Source: Fibrobacter sp. UWB15
GTDB lineage: Bacteria; Fibrobacterota; Fibrobacteria; Fibrobacterales; Fibrobacteraceae
NCBI RefSeq assembly: GCF_900177705.1
Contig: NZ_FXBA01000011.1
Location: forward strand, 22,770 to 86,769
Direction of reading: 5' to 3'
DNA length: 64,000 bases
Position numbers and translations under genes: made by a program. The notes beneath the pieces are model-generated. The model did not search any database. It saw only the letters and a program-made list of their open reading frames with translations, and was not told the DNA's origin. Shown one piece after another: positions 17,300 to 25,537 of the stretch (positions are counted from its first letter, which is position 1; each line of letters starts with the position of its first letter).

Positions 17300-17311
17300 G
17301 TCCCTTCCTTC

Positions 17312-17339
17312 TGTCTACTGTCTACCGTCTACTGTCTAC
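17312..17339. repeat. Tandem heptamer repeat (4 x TGTCTAC-type)
   Basis: TGTCTAC, TGTCTAC, CGTCTAC, TGTCTAC in 7-bp phase: the reverse complement of the unit at 13432-13459. The TAG stop codon of the RNA methyltransferase gene (complement of 17336-17338) lies inside the last unit. Confidence 0.9.
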
Positions 17340-18496
17340 TTCCTCTCCAGCATTACGATGGTTTCAAGATGCGGGGTGCCGGGGAACAAGTCTAGCGGCT
17401 GCACCTCGCGCACGCGGTAACCGTAGCGTTCCCATTCCTTGAGCGAGGCGGAAATTTCGTCGGTGCCGCAGAACACGTGAGCGACGCGGATGGGCTTTCT
17501 CATCGCAAGTGCGTGAATTACGCCTGGTTCGCAGCCTTTGCGCGGCGGATCCAGAAGGATTTTTTCCGGTTCGTTCACGATCGGCCGCGGCAGTCGCGTC
17601 TGCACGAACATTTCGTCGATTTTACCGGCGATAAAGCGGTAAGACTTTTTAAGGTGCTTGGCCGATGCCTTTGCACAGTCGATCGACGGACCTTCCCATT
17701 CGACGCCCAAGACGTCCTTGGCGGCTTCGCCGAGTGCAAAGCTGAACAGCCCGTAGCCGCAGTACAAATCCAAGAAGTGGTCTTCTTTGCTTAAGCTGAG
17801 CAAGCGGCTTGCGGCCTTGATCAAGTTGTGAATTTGGCTCTCGTTAATCTGGCTGAAACCCGTGACGGGGTAGCGCAGGCTGAACTTGCCGAGCGACAAG
17901 CTCAATTCACGCGGGCCGTAAAGCTGCTTGAAGTTTAGGCCTTCGGTCGGGCGCTTCGATTCTAGGTAGTAGTCCGATTCGGTCGTATCTACGTAGGCGT
18001 GAGCCGCCGTCACCTTGAAAGGGGTTTGCTTCAGGGCATCCGAAATCAGCTTGAGCTTGCGCACGATGCTCGCGTCAATCTTCTTGATGTTGAAAATCAC
18101 TACGCGATATTGGTACGTGCCACGAATAATGATCCAGTTGAGCGCATAGGCGAGCGGTTTGTACGCAGGCGTAATCAGTTTCTCGAACAAGAAATCGTAA
18201 ATCTTGTTATGTTCTTCGGGTTCGAGCATCGATTCTTGGCGGTCGAACTGCAAGTTGCCCGGCTGCATGAACACGCGGCGCTTACTCGTGGTGCGGTAGG
18301 CGCGGGGCATGGGGCTTGCTATCACCTTCTGCGGGTTTCCGGCGAGGCGGTTTACGTCCCAAAATTCCTGAATGGCGAGGTCCTTGATTCGGAGTTCGTC
18401 TTTATAGTCGAACATGGCGAGCGATTCGCCGTGGGCGGAGTCGGCTTCGCGGGTGTAACCCGGAACCTGGTGTGCAATGGCTTGTTCAAAGAGCAT
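17336..18496 (-). CDS. RNA (uracil-5-)-methyltransferase family protein (RlmCD/TrmA-like)
   Basis: 386 residues. SAM-dependent m5U methyltransferase of rRNA or tRNA. SAM motif LDLYCGYGLFSFALG, substrate-site FSQIN, catalytic-region LDPPRKGCEPGVIHAL and the downstream Cys in HVFCGTDEISAS, where the family has its nucleophile. There is no clear N-terminal TRAM domain or Fe-S cysteine set, so it is an atypical, short member. The target position is unknown. TAAATTTA lies 4 nt before the ATG, without a Shine-Dalgarno sequence. Its stop codon falls in a heptamer repeat. Confidence 0.85.
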   Translation of the reverse strand: MLFEQAIAHQVPGYTREADSAHGESLAMFDYKDELRIKDLAIQEFWDVNRLAGNPQKVIASPMPRAYRTTSKRRVFMQPGNLQFDRQESMLEPEEHNKIYDFLFEKLITPAYKPLAYALNWIIIRGTYQYRVVIFNIKKIDASIVRKLKLISDALKQTPFKVTAAHAYVDTTESDYYLESKRPTEGLNFKQLYGPRELSLSLGKFSLRYPVTGFSQINESQIHNLIKAASRLLSLSKEDHFLDLYCGYGLFSFALGEAAKDVLGVEWEGPSIDCAKASAKHLKKSYRFIAGKIDEMFVQTRLPRPIVNEPEKILLDPPRKGCEPGVIHALAMRKPIRVAHVFCGTDEISASLKEWERYGYRVREVQPLDLFPGTPHLETIVMLERK

Positions 18497-18500
18497 GAAA

Positions 18501-18508
18501 TAAATTTA
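18501..18508 (-). promoter_or_regulatory. TAAATTTA box, predicted leaderless start of RNA methyltransferase
   Basis: Minus-strand box ending 4 nt (TTTC) before the ATG at 18496. Part of a short divergent promoter region with the FISUMP gene. Confidence 0.45.
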
Positions 18509-18516
18509 GAAATTTT

Positions 18517-18524
18517 TATATTTT
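18517..18524 (+). promoter_or_regulatory. TATATTTT box with leader and Shine-Dalgarno for FISUMP gene 1
   Basis: The box lies 24 nt before ATG 18549 with a strong AGGAGG at 18537-18542. This is a leadered counterpart to the leaderless starts. Confidence 0.55.
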
Positions 18525-18548
18525 AAACTAGTTGACAGGAGGAAACAT

Positions 18549-20675
18549 ATGGAATTCAAATTCCCTGCTGCAGTTTTGGTTACATCTTTTTTTCTTGTTC
18601 TTTCTGCTTGTGGCGGAAACGGTTCTACGAATACGGAAGACGACCGCTATTCCGAAATAGACGACGAAGGTGGATCCGAGGGTTCCGAAAACAATAAGGG
18701 TTCCAGCGGCACTGAAAAGAATAATTCTTCGAGTAGTTCCAGTAGCAGCAGTTGGTATGTGACGGAATACAGTTCCTCGATTGCATCTGCCGACGAAGTC
18801 TTGAATCCGGATATCTCCTATGGCGAATTGATTGACCTCCGCGATGGCCAGAAGTACAAGACCGTGAAAATCGGTGCCCAGAACTGGATGGCGCAAAATC
18901 TGAATATCAAGACGGAACGCAGCCAAAAAAGCCGGTATGTAGAAGGCCGCCTTTATGAATGGCCCGATGCCGTAGGCCTTGATTCTTCTCATAACTATGA
19001 TTCGTTCGCAAGCGAAATTGTAGATTCCATTCTTCCCGAAAACCACACAGGCATATGTCCTCCAGGTTGGCATATTCCGACGGTATTGGAATACGAACAG
19101 CTAATTGCTTTCGTCGCTGCAAAGGTTGGCGAAGAACATGTGGGAACGGCTCTCAAGTCGAAGTTCCGCAATGCTTGGCCCGAAGAAGAAGATGAAGAAA
19201 GGCCGACAGACGAATTTGGCTTTTCTATTGTATTTGTAGGCTATATGGATGATGAGCTCAGGTATGCTTATTACAATGCTTCGAGTTGGTTCGGTGACAT
19301 CACCGAAAATGTTTTCTGGGCGTCTCTCCCTAATGAGGGTGGTTATGCTTATGGCTTATGTGTCGATAAAACATCAAAAGCTTCTATTGGTGGTTTTTCT
19401 CGAGATGCCTATGTGCCGGTACGTTGTCTTGAAAATAGGGACTTTGATGAAGGCAAAACGGCTGCACCCCAAAAAGGTTCCGTATACGATAGCCTTGAAA
19501 ATACCTTGACGGATTTACGCGACAATAGGGTCTACAAGACGGTGGTTATCGGTACTCAAATCTGGATGGCTGAGAACCTGAACTATGTAACGGAAGGGGG
19601 CTATGCCGATGATTTGGATCGCAGTCGTTGTTTTAACGATAAGCAACTTTATTGCGATAACTATGGTCGACTTTACCGCTGGACAGGTGCCATGGATATA
19701 CCTTATATGTATGCGGAAAAACAGTACGACGATACCTTAATGCACCAGGGTCTTTGCCCCCAAGGCTGGCACTTGCCTACGAAGGCGGAATTCGATACGT
19801 TGATTGCGCATACAGGAGGCTTTAAACTTGCCGGAAAAAATTTGAAATCTGTTGATTTATGGGAAGATGGTGCCCCGCTTGAAGATGAATATTCCTTTAA
19901 TGCCGTGCCGCTTTCCACTTTCGATGAGTGGGAACGGATCAATAAAATCGGTGCGCATGCCACCTTCTGGAAAACCAACAATCATCCGGATTCTGCAGAT
20001 GTGCTGTATATTTCGGAGGGGCATGACAATGTTGCCGAAAAGCCTTATCTCAGGTCCAAGTATAAATTCCATGCCGTTCGTTGTCTGAGAAATGAACCTG
20101 GTTTTTATGTGTCTCATGCTGTGTATGATAGCTATGTAGATGAACGTGACAGTAAGACTTACAAAACGGTGAAAATCGGCGAAGATACTTGGATGGCCGA
20201 GAACCTGGCTTATGCAGGCGACAGCGATCTGCTTGCTGAAGAATCCTGGTGCTATGAAGATGATGAAAGCAACTGCAAGGTTTATGGCCGCCTGTACAGT
20301 TGGAATGCAGCAACTCTCGATGGGACAAAGCAGGGCGCTTGCCCCGAAAAATGGCATGTCTCTACCAAGGATGACTGGGAAAATCTCATTGATGCAGTCG
20401 GGAGCGGTCCTAGCGTGGGCAAACTATTGAAGGCCCCCGCATTCTACAGTAGCGGACCTGTAAACAAGAATGACTACGGTTTCTCTGCTCTTGGTGCAGG
20501 CGTTATCGATACGGCGTACCATGGTCTAGAAACCGAAGCTCATTTCTGGACGGCTAATGCCTACAACGATAGCACCGCTTACTATTATACAATGACGGTG
20601 GGGTCAAAGAGTGTGACGAAGTTGGTTAAGAATAAAAAGCAAGGACGTTCTGTCCGCTGCGTTTTGGATAGGTAA
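18549..20675 (+). CDS. FISUMP-domain lipoprotein with three repeats
   Basis: 708 residues. Lipobox LSAC (Cys21) after a hydrophobic signal, then a Glu/Ser-rich spacer including nine consecutive Ser, then three FISUMP domains at about 95-300, 318-515 and 527-708. Each has the signature YKTVKIGxQxWMAxNLN, YGRLYxW, GxCPxGWHxPT and a final VRCL(x). This domain family is expanded in Fibrobacter and its biochemical role is unknown; surface display is inferred from the lipobox. A second two-repeat paralogue follows 11 nt later in the same operon. Strong AGGAGG at 18537. Confidence 0.9.
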   Translation: MEFKFPAAVLVTSFFLVLSACGGNGSTNTEDDRYSEIDDEGGSEGSENNKGSSGTEKNNSSSSSSSSSWYVTEYSSSIASADEVLNPDISYGELIDLRDGQKYKTVKIGAQNWMAQNLNIKTERSQKSRYVEGRLYEWPDAVGLDSSHNYDSFASEIVDSILPENHTGICPPGWHIPTVLEYEQLIAFVAAKVGEEHVGTALKSKFRNAWPEEEDEERPTDEFGFSIVFVGYMDDELRYAYYNASSWFGDITENVFWASLPNEGGYAYGLCVDKTSKASIGGFSRDAYVPVRCLENRDFDEGKTAAPQKGSVYDSLENTLTDLRDNRVYKTVVIGTQIWMAENLNYVTEGGYADDLDRSRCFNDKQLYCDNYGRLYRWTGAMDIPYMYAEKQYDDTLMHQGLCPQGWHLPTKAEFDTLIAHTGGFKLAGKNLKSVDLWEDGAPLEDEYSFNAVPLSTFDEWERINKIGAHATFWKTNNHPDSADVLYISEGHDNVAEKPYLRSKYKFHAVRCLRNEPGFYVSHAVYDSYVDERDSKTYKTVKIGEDTWMAENLAYAGDSDLLAEESWCYEDDESNCKVYGRLYSWNAATLDGTKQGACPEKWHVSTKDDWENLIDAVGSGPSVGKLLKAPAFYSSGPVNKNDYGFSALGAGVIDTAYHGLETEAHFWTANAYNDSTAYYYTMTVGSKSVTKLVKNKKQGRSVRCVLDR

Positions 20676-20685
20676 GGGGGGGGGG
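20676..20685 (+). repeat. Homopolymeric G10 tract in the ribosome-binding region
   Basis: Ten consecutive G residues fill the gap between the stop of FISUMP gene 1 and the ATG (20687) of FISUMP gene 2, replacing a normal Shine-Dalgarno sequence. Such tracts are prone to slipped-strand length change. Confidence 0.85.
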
Positions 20686-20686
20686 C

Positions 20687-22201
20687 ATGAATTTTGTAGT
20701 TAGATTTCTGGTATTTTTAGCCGCGGTAATGGTTCTGGTGAGCTGCAAAGGGAAGAGTAGCTCTGGACCGTACGATGACGACCTGTATCCGGATGATGGA
20801 CTTTCTAGCGAAGCGTCCTCCAGTTCGCTCGCGTCTACTAGCAGTTCCTCTTCTAGTGAGTCTAGCTCTTCGTCGCAGGGCGAGCAGAGTTCTTCGTCTT
20901 TGGAACGGCTCTCCTCTTCGTCTTATGTGAGGTCGTCGTCGAGTAAGGTTGTTTCTGTTCAGGATTTTGACACGACTTTTACGGATCCCAGAGATGGAAA
21001 GATTTACAGAACCGTAGTCGTTAATGGTGATTTGTGGTTTGGGCAAAACCTGAATTATGCCTCTGGTGGTTACTGCTACCAGGATTACGAACCGAACTGC
21101 GAAAAGTACGGAAGGCTCTACACTTATGCAGAGGCTAAAACCGTTTGTCCTTCGGGCTGGCATCTTCCGTCGCAAAGAGAATATGATGGAGCGGTTTCGT
21201 TCCTTGAAATGCGTTTGGGCGCTCCGGAATATCCGAGCGAATGGACTGAAAATTATCTAGGAGCGACCTTCGGCTGGACAGATGGCATGCCCAGTAAGGA
21301 CTTGTACGGATTCGCCTTGCTTCCGGCGGGTTATCGAGATTCTAGGGGGTACTATCATGAGGCGGGTACTGCGGCCCACATGATAACCTCTGATGAAACC
21401 GATATTAACGGCGGGTATCCTTATAGACGAGTTTATCAAACCTACAAAACCGACGATAGCGTTGTCCATTTTAGCATTATTGACTTTATCAATGCCGCGG
21501 GCAACTATGATTTTGCATATTCCGTTCGCTGTATCAGAGATCAGTTAGTTACGTTGCCCGTTGGGGTTAGTGAAGTGCGGGCTGGTCCGAGAGTTGTCGA
21601 AGACTGGACCGATCCCCAGTCTGTCCAAAAATATACGGGGCCTTTTGGCGAATATGTGGATGAACGTGATGGGCACGTTTATAATACGATTGAAACTGAT
21701 AGCCAAGTCTGGATGACCAGCAATATCAATTATGCGACGGAAAATAGCGCTTGCTATGAAAGAAACGAATCCTATTGTGATTTCTTGGGGCGCCTGTATA
21801 AGCAGAGTGATATTTTCGAGGCTTGTCCCGAAGGCTGGAGAATTCCTTCGACTAATGATTGGGATAAGCTGAAGGCTTATGCGATTGCTGTGAACGGGGG
21901 CGTTGAATCGGTTGAGCCTTTACTCAAGTCGACAACCCATTGGAGTACGGACCGTGCGGACCGTTCTTTAGCATACGACGCCTTGGGCTTGAATATTTAC
22001 CCGGCCGGAGTCCGAACGGATCGGAACGAATCCAGATCTTATGGGTATTGCGCCATGTATTATACCGTTAACCCCAGTGCTACGGATACGTCCAATACCT
22101 TGTCGGTTACGAGTCTCGATATAGTTCTCACAATAGGCGGTTCTATGTCTTATTACAAGGATTACTGGCTTTCGATCCGTTGTATGAAGGACAAAGAATA
22201 A
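20687..22201 (+). CDS. FISUMP-domain lipoprotein with two repeats
   Basis: 504 residues. Lipobox LVSC (Cys20), then a Ser-rich linker (about 25-85) and two FISUMP domains at about 95-285 and 320-504. Key signatures: YRTVVVNGDLWFGQNLNYA, YGRLYTYAEA, VCPSGWHLPSQREYD; then VYNTIETDSQVWMTSNINYA and ACPEGWRIPSTNDWD. The second domain has drifted (FLGRLY instead of YGRLY). Paralogue of the upstream gene. Start separated from it by a G10 tract that may set translation efficiency. Function unknown; surface exposure inferred. Confidence 0.9.
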   Translation: MNFVVRFLVFLAAVMVLVSCKGKSSSGPYDDDLYPDDGLSSEASSSSLASTSSSSSSESSSSSQGEQSSSSLERLSSSSYVRSSSSKVVSVQDFDTTFTDPRDGKIYRTVVVNGDLWFGQNLNYASGGYCYQDYEPNCEKYGRLYTYAEAKTVCPSGWHLPSQREYDGAVSFLEMRLGAPEYPSEWTENYLGATFGWTDGMPSKDLYGFALLPAGYRDSRGYYHEAGTAAHMITSDETDINGGYPYRRVYQTYKTDDSVVHFSIIDFINAAGNYDFAYSVRCIRDQLVTLPVGVSEVRAGPRVVEDWTDPQSVQKYTGPFGEYVDERDGHVYNTIETDSQVWMTSNINYATENSACYERNESYCDFLGRLYKQSDIFEACPEGWRIPSTNDWDKLKAYAIAVNGGVESVEPLLKSTTHWSTDRADRSLAYDALGLNIYPAGVRTDRNESRSYGYCAMYYTVNPSATDTSNTLSVTSLDIVLTIGGSMSYYKDYWLSIRCMKDKE

Positions 22202-22224
22202 AAAAGACCCCTCAAAGAGGGGTC
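22198..22224 (-). terminator. Terminator for tRNA-Gly(TCC) transcript
   Basis: GACCCCTC, AAA, GAGGGGTC (22206-22224). Read on the minus strand it is followed by TTTTTTA, fitting termination of the tRNA transcript. It may also serve the plus-strand FISUMP operon. Confidence 0.7.
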
Positions 22225-22228
22225 TAAG

Positions 22229-22300
22229 AGCGGCGGACCGGGATCGAACCGGCAACCATTAGCTTGGAAGGCTAAGGCTCTACCATTGAGCTACCGCCGC
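22229..22300 (-). tRNA. tRNA-Gly(TCC)
   Basis: 72-nt cloverleaf read on the minus strand. Acceptor GCGGCGG pairs with CCGCCGC; D arm AGCTCAATGGTAGAGC; anticodon loop CTTCCAA (anticodon UCC, complement of 22266-22268); T arm GCCGGTTCGATCCCGGT. CCA is not encoded. Confidence 0.96.
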
Positions 22301-22380
22301 GAGCAAGACCAATTATACAAAAATTCGCCTATTTTCAAAGGGGTTCGTTAAAAAGTTCTTGCATTTTTTATTAAAAAAAC

Positions 22381-22388
22381 TATATTTA
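22381..22388 (+). promoter_or_regulatory. TATATTTA box upstream of infC
   Basis: Lies 37 nt before the TTG start of infC, with AGAGGT at 22412-22417 between them. Likely promoter of the infC-rpmI-rplT operon. Confidence 0.5.
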
Positions 22389-22425
22389 GCGCCACAATAA
22401 CAATTTTACCTAGAGGTAGCTTAAC

Positions 22426-23052
22426 TTGGCGTTACAAAACCCCCGCGACCGTCGCATGCCGAACAGACAGAGTGATGGAACCCGCATTAACGAAGACATT
22501 CGCATTTCCCCGATCCGTCTTGTAAAGGAAGATGGCGAGGCCGTCATCATGGATACCAAACAGGCTCTCCAGATGGCCAAGGACGCCGGACTGGACCTGG
22601 TGGAAGTGTCTCCCAATGCTAAGCCGCCTGTATGCCGTATCATCAATTACGGCAAGTTCAAGTTTGAACAGATCAAGAAGGCCAAGGCCGCTAAGGCTAA
22701 GCAGCACGTGGTGAAGCTTAAAGAAATCAAGATGCACCCGAAGACGGCCGAGAACGACTACCTGTACAGGATCAAGCAGGCCGCCGAGTTCTTGCAGGAT
22801 GGCATGAAGGTCAAGCTTATTATGCAGTTCCGTGGGCGCGAAATGGCGCACATGGACTACGGCAAACGCCTGATGGAGCGCGCTAAAGAAGACTTGCTCC
22901 AGTACGGCGACTTGGAAATGGATTCGCGAGTCGAAGGCAACACAATGCTCTCGATTTACGGTCCTAAACGCGGTGCAGGCACTGCCAAAAAGCAGGCCCC
23001 GGCACCAAAGCCCGTAACCGAGCCCATGGCAGCAGGTGAGGCTTCAACTTAA
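22426..23052 (+). CDS. infC: Translation initiation factor IF-3
   Basis: 208 residues. Binds the 30S subunit, prevents 50S joining and proofreads start codons. Signature RINEDIRISPIRLVKEDGEAV, LDLVEVSPNAKPPVCRIINYGKFKFEQ, linker KKAKAAKAKQH, and C-domain EIKMHPKTAENDY. A C-terminal Pro/Ala-rich tail extends beyond the usual end. The start is TTG at 22426 with AGAGGTAG at a good distance (22412-22419); an ATG at 22456 lacks such a site. Use of a non-AUG start matches known IF-3 autoregulation in other bacteria (AUU/AUA there). Operon infC-rpmI-rplT. Confidence 0.96.
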   Translation: MALQNPRDRRMPNRQSDGTRINEDIRISPIRLVKEDGEAVIMDTKQALQMAKDAGLDLVEVSPNAKPPVCRIINYGKFKFEQIKKAKAAKAKQHVVKLKEIKMHPKTAENDYLYRIKQAAEFLQDGMKVKLIMQFRGREMAHMDYGKRLMERAKEDLLQYGDLEMDSRVEGNTMLSIYGPKRGAGTAKKQAPAPKPVTEPMAAGEAST

Positions 23053-23070
23053 TAACCTAAAGAGGTAAAA

Positions 23071-23268
23071 ATGCCTAAGATGAAAACACACAGCGGTGCT
23101 AAGAAGCGCTTCCGCCTGACTGGTTCCGGCCACGTCAAGTTCAAGCGTGCTGGCATGCGCCACATTCTTGCCAAGATGTCCACGAAGCGTAAGCGTAACC
23201 TGCGTAAGGGCGCTCTCGTTAAGAAAGTCGATGTTTACCATGTCAAGCGTCTGCTTGTCGTTGCATAA
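23071..23268 (+). CDS. rpmI: 50S ribosomal protein L35
   Basis: 65-residue basic ribosomal protein with the family start [20 protein letters not shown] and [17 protein letters not shown] precedes the ATG. Second gene of the classic infC-rpmI-rplT operon; 18 nt after infC. Confidence 0.97.
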   Translation: MPKMKTHSGAKKRFRLTGSGHVKFKRAGMRHILAKMSTKRKRNLRKGALVKKVDVYHVKRLLVVA

Positions 23269-23279
23269 GGAGTGTAAGA

Positions 23280-23630
23280 ATGCCACGCGCTAAAACCAGA
23301 GTTCCTTCCCGCGAACGCCGCAAAAAAATCCTTAAGGCCGCCAAGGGCTTCTATGGCCGTCGCAAGTCGAACCTTCGCCTTGCTATCGACGCCGTAGCCC
23401 ACGCCGGTCAGTATGCCTACGCTCACCGCCGTGACAAGAAGGGTGACTTCCGCTCTCTGTGGATCACTCGTCTCAATGCCGCTGTCCGTGAACTCGGCAT
23501 CAGCTACAGCCAGTTCATTTACAAGCTTTCCAAGTCGGGCATCAAGCTGAACCGCAAGGTTCTCGCTGACATGGCCGTCGCCGATCCGGCATCCTTTGCC
23601 AAGGTCGTGGAAACTGTGAAGGCTGCTTAA
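23280..23630 (+). CDS. rplT: 50S ribosomal protein L20
   Basis: 116 residues, typical length. [19 protein letters not shown], then [35 protein letters not shown] and [23 protein letters not shown] primary 23S rRNA binder needed for early 50S assembly; in E. coli and Bacillus it represses its operon by binding the mRNA leader. AAGGAG lies upstream of the ATG. A terminator follows. Confidence 0.97.
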   Translation: MPRAKTRVPSRERRKKILKAAKGFYGRRKSNLRLAIDAVAHAGQYAYAHRRDKKGDFRSLWITRLNAAVRELGISYSQFIYKLSKSGIKLNRKVLADMAVADPASFAKVVETVKAA

Positions 23631-23649
23631 TAGCTGCATCTTTACGCGA

Positions 23650-23685
23650 GAAAAAGCACCCTGCTCCTGCAGGGTGTTTTTCGTT
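23650..23685 (+). terminator. Rho-independent terminator after rplT
   Basis: AAAAAGCACCCTGC, loop TCCT, GCAGGGTGTTTTTCGTTTT. Strong GC stem followed by T-rich tail. Confidence 0.85.
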
Positions 23686-23690
23686 TTAAG

Positions 23691-24062
23691 GAATTTGTTT
23701 GTGATTTAAGGTTTATTTTAAAGTTTTTCTTTTTTTTTTTGAACGGGAAAAGTGTGCTAAACGAGTGTCGCGACAAAATGCTCGCATTTTGTCATGACCG
23801 AGTGACGCTGCGGACGCCTATACGAAACTTGCCACTTTAGTGGCTTAGTTGAGTTGTCCTCTTTGGGGAGAAGGCGTCAAAAGGGATTGTTAGCCCGCAA
23901 TATTCCTTGCTTGCGCAAGGTTGCGGTCTAACCCTACGGGCTCGATGCAAGCTGCGCTTGCCTCAAGCTCATAATTTGTCTCTACGCACTGCGTGCATGA
24001 GCCAAATTATGCCGCACCCTCTCCCCCAAGGGGTCTCGTCTCCGGGTCCCTTCCCGTGTTAT
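23691..24062. other. Non-coding, hairpin-rich spacer with a dispersed repeat copy
   Basis: No supportable gene. At 23761-23818 lies a copy of the element found inside the broken gene at 62.8 kb (ACAAAATG, CTCG, CATTTTGT core). Further small stems: GCCAC/GTGGC (about 23830), CCTTGC/GCAAGG (about 23905), GCAAGC/GCTTGC (about 23947), and ATAATTTG/CAAATTAT (about 23971-24008) enclosing an inner ACGCA/GCGT stem. An ORF reading into the tRNA antisense is spurious. It may be an accumulation of small repeats; a structured RNA is possible but unproven. Confidence 0.55.
23761..23818 (+). repeat. Dispersed palindromic element (copy B)
   Basis: GTCGCGACAAAATG-CTCG-CATTTTGTCATGACCGAG followed by GCGGACGCC. 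Similar along its length to the minus-strand element at 62795-62875. Confidence 0.7.
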
Positions 24063-24101
24063 AAAAAAGAAAGCCACCTGATAGGTGGCTTTTCTTTTTT
24101 T
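24063..24101. terminator. Bidirectional terminator
   Basis: AAAGCCACCT, GAT, AGGTGGCTTT with T-runs on both strands. On the minus strand it ends the tRNA-Gly(GCC) transcript. Confidence 0.8.
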
Positions 24102-24103
24102 AG

Positions 24104-24176
<73 letters not shown>

Positions 24177-24207
24177 GGGGTAGTCCAATTATAGAAAAGT
24201 TGGGGGA

Positions 24208-25284
24208 CTATGTCAAGGGCTTATGCAGAGAAAAAATCAAAATTCCGTTCTTTTTTCCCCGTAATTCAAAAAATCCGGCTTTTACCCCCAAAAAACCGTG
24301 GGGGAGGGGTAGAGGCAAACGAATGTAAAGGTCTTCGGAAATTAAGAAATCTTGCCCGAGCTTGGAGCAGAGGGTTTGGATTCGGGAGGTGGTATTCAGC
24401 ACATCGCCATGGTAGGCCATTTCACTGCCGAAGTTGCCGACTTCGGTGGAGATGACTTTTCCGCAATGGGCAGCCGCCTTGAACTCAGGGACTATGCCGT
24501 AGCGCTTCTTGAACTTGTATGCGGTGCGTTCCAGGCATTCGGCAAAATCGTAAAAGCAATCGATGGGTCTGGCCTTCTTTCTGCAGTCGCTGATTTTCCA
24601 GGTCAAAAAGGCGCCGTCACCTGCAATCTGGTAAATTTCCCCGTGGTTTTCTTCGCAGCAGTTCGAAAGCAGACGGTAGTAGTCACGGATAAAGTTGCTG
24701 TACTTGACGTGTCCCAGTTCTTCGGCGATTTCGGTGGAATGCTTCATGTCGATAAACATGAATACCAGGTCTTCCTCTTTGGGTTCCTGGTTCTTGCCAA
24801 GTAGAGTGTTCATAAAGACGCGGGTCCCGAATTTCTTGTGCACGGAGCGGACGAAGGTAATTAGGTTCCCGAGCATGAACAGCTCAAAGATTAGAATATG
24901 GGTCTTGGGTTGCTTGAAGACGCTTAACACATGCTGCAGGGCCGCTTCGTTTATAAGGCCTTCGCTCCTGTCTATGTCCCATATCAGAATGCAGAGAATC
25001 AGGTTTGCGCATATGCTTGCGATAAAGAACCAGGAACGTATCAGGAGTGCTGCCGCTACCGGCCTTTTGTCCATTTCGTCTTGCAAGATCATCACATCGT
25101 AAATGGCATGTGAAAGGCCTATCAAAAGCGACAACTGCAACATGAACAGCATGCGCGATGAATCAAAACCGTTTCCGGCGCCGTACGTCAAAAGGGCCGA
25201 GGCGCTTAAGGTGAAAATCACCCAACTCAAGATATAAAAAGCAATTGCTTTACATTTACGCTGCGTTAATCGGGTAATGGCCAT
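24208..25284 (-). CDS. Membrane-bound class III adenylate/guanylate cyclase
   Basis: 358 residues. The N-terminal half has about five to six transmembrane helices (residues about 13-165). The C-terminal cyclase homology domain (about 175-358) carries the first metal-binding Asp in VFMFIDMKHSTEIAEELG, then GEIYQIAGDGAFLTW with the second Asp, and AAAHCGKVISTEVG. It should make cAMP or cGMP; specificity residues cannot be assigned by eye. It lies 7 nt after a 59-residue two-helix membrane protein gene, whose end contains the GAAGGTG ribosome-binding site, so the two form a unit. The small protein may be a sensor subunit (inference). Confidence 0.87.
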   Translation of the reverse strand: MAITRLTQRKCKAIAFYILSWVIFTLSASALLTYGAGNGFDSSRMLFMLQLSLLIGLSHAIYDVMILQDEMDKRPVAAALLIRSWFFIASICANLILCILIWDIDRSEGLINEAALQHVLSVFKQPKTHILIFELFMLGNLITFVRSVHKKFGTRVFMNTLLGKNQEPKEEDLVFMFIDMKHSTEIAEELGHVKYSNFIRDYYRLLSNCCEENHGEIYQIAGDGAFLTWKISDCRKKARPIDCFYDFAECLERTAYKFKKRYGIVPEFKAAAHCGKVISTEVGNFGSEMAYHGDVLNTTSRIQTLCSKLGQDFLISEDLYIRLPLPLPHGFLGVKAGFFELRGKKNGILIFSLHKPLT

Positions 25285-25291
25285 AGCACCT

Positions 25292-25471
25292 TCAGTGGAT
25301 AAATAGCGGCAACGCCCAAATCATGGCGATAATGATGATGTCTTTGTACGATTCGTCTAAAAGAAGGGTCGATGCCAAAAAGAAGATGGTGGTAGATAAC
25401 GTCAGGAAAATCAGGAGCGGGATCCGCTTCTTCAATTTTTTCTTGAAATTATTGTTTTTCCTGGTATCCAT
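25292..25471 (-). CDS. Small two-helix membrane protein upstream of the cyclase (59 aa)
   Basis: Short ORF with a strongly basic start (MDTRKNNNFKKKLKKR), a hydrophobic helix at about 17-38 (IPLLIFLTLSTTIFFLAST), a charged turn (LDESYKD) and a second hydrophobic helix (IIIIAMIWALPLFIH) to the end. The basic N-terminus predicts N-in topology. No known family recognised. The gap of 7 nt to the cyclase ATG, with the Shine-Dalgarno sequence overlapping this stop codon, argues for a real coupled gene. No good ribosome-binding site before its own ATG. Confidence 0.6.
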   Translation of the reverse strand: MDTRKNNNFKKKLKKRIPLLIFLTLSTTIFFLASTLLLDESYKDIIIIAMIWALPLFIH

Positions 25472-25537
25472 ATCTATCTATATAATCTAAATTTTATAAA
25501 AAAGTTTTATTGTAATATTTTTATTCGTTTGTAAAAG

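Noticed and set aside
24208..25284. Cyclase read as a GGDEF protein
   Set aside because: No GGDEF loop; the FIDMKHST and GDG motifs are those of class III nucleotide cyclases.
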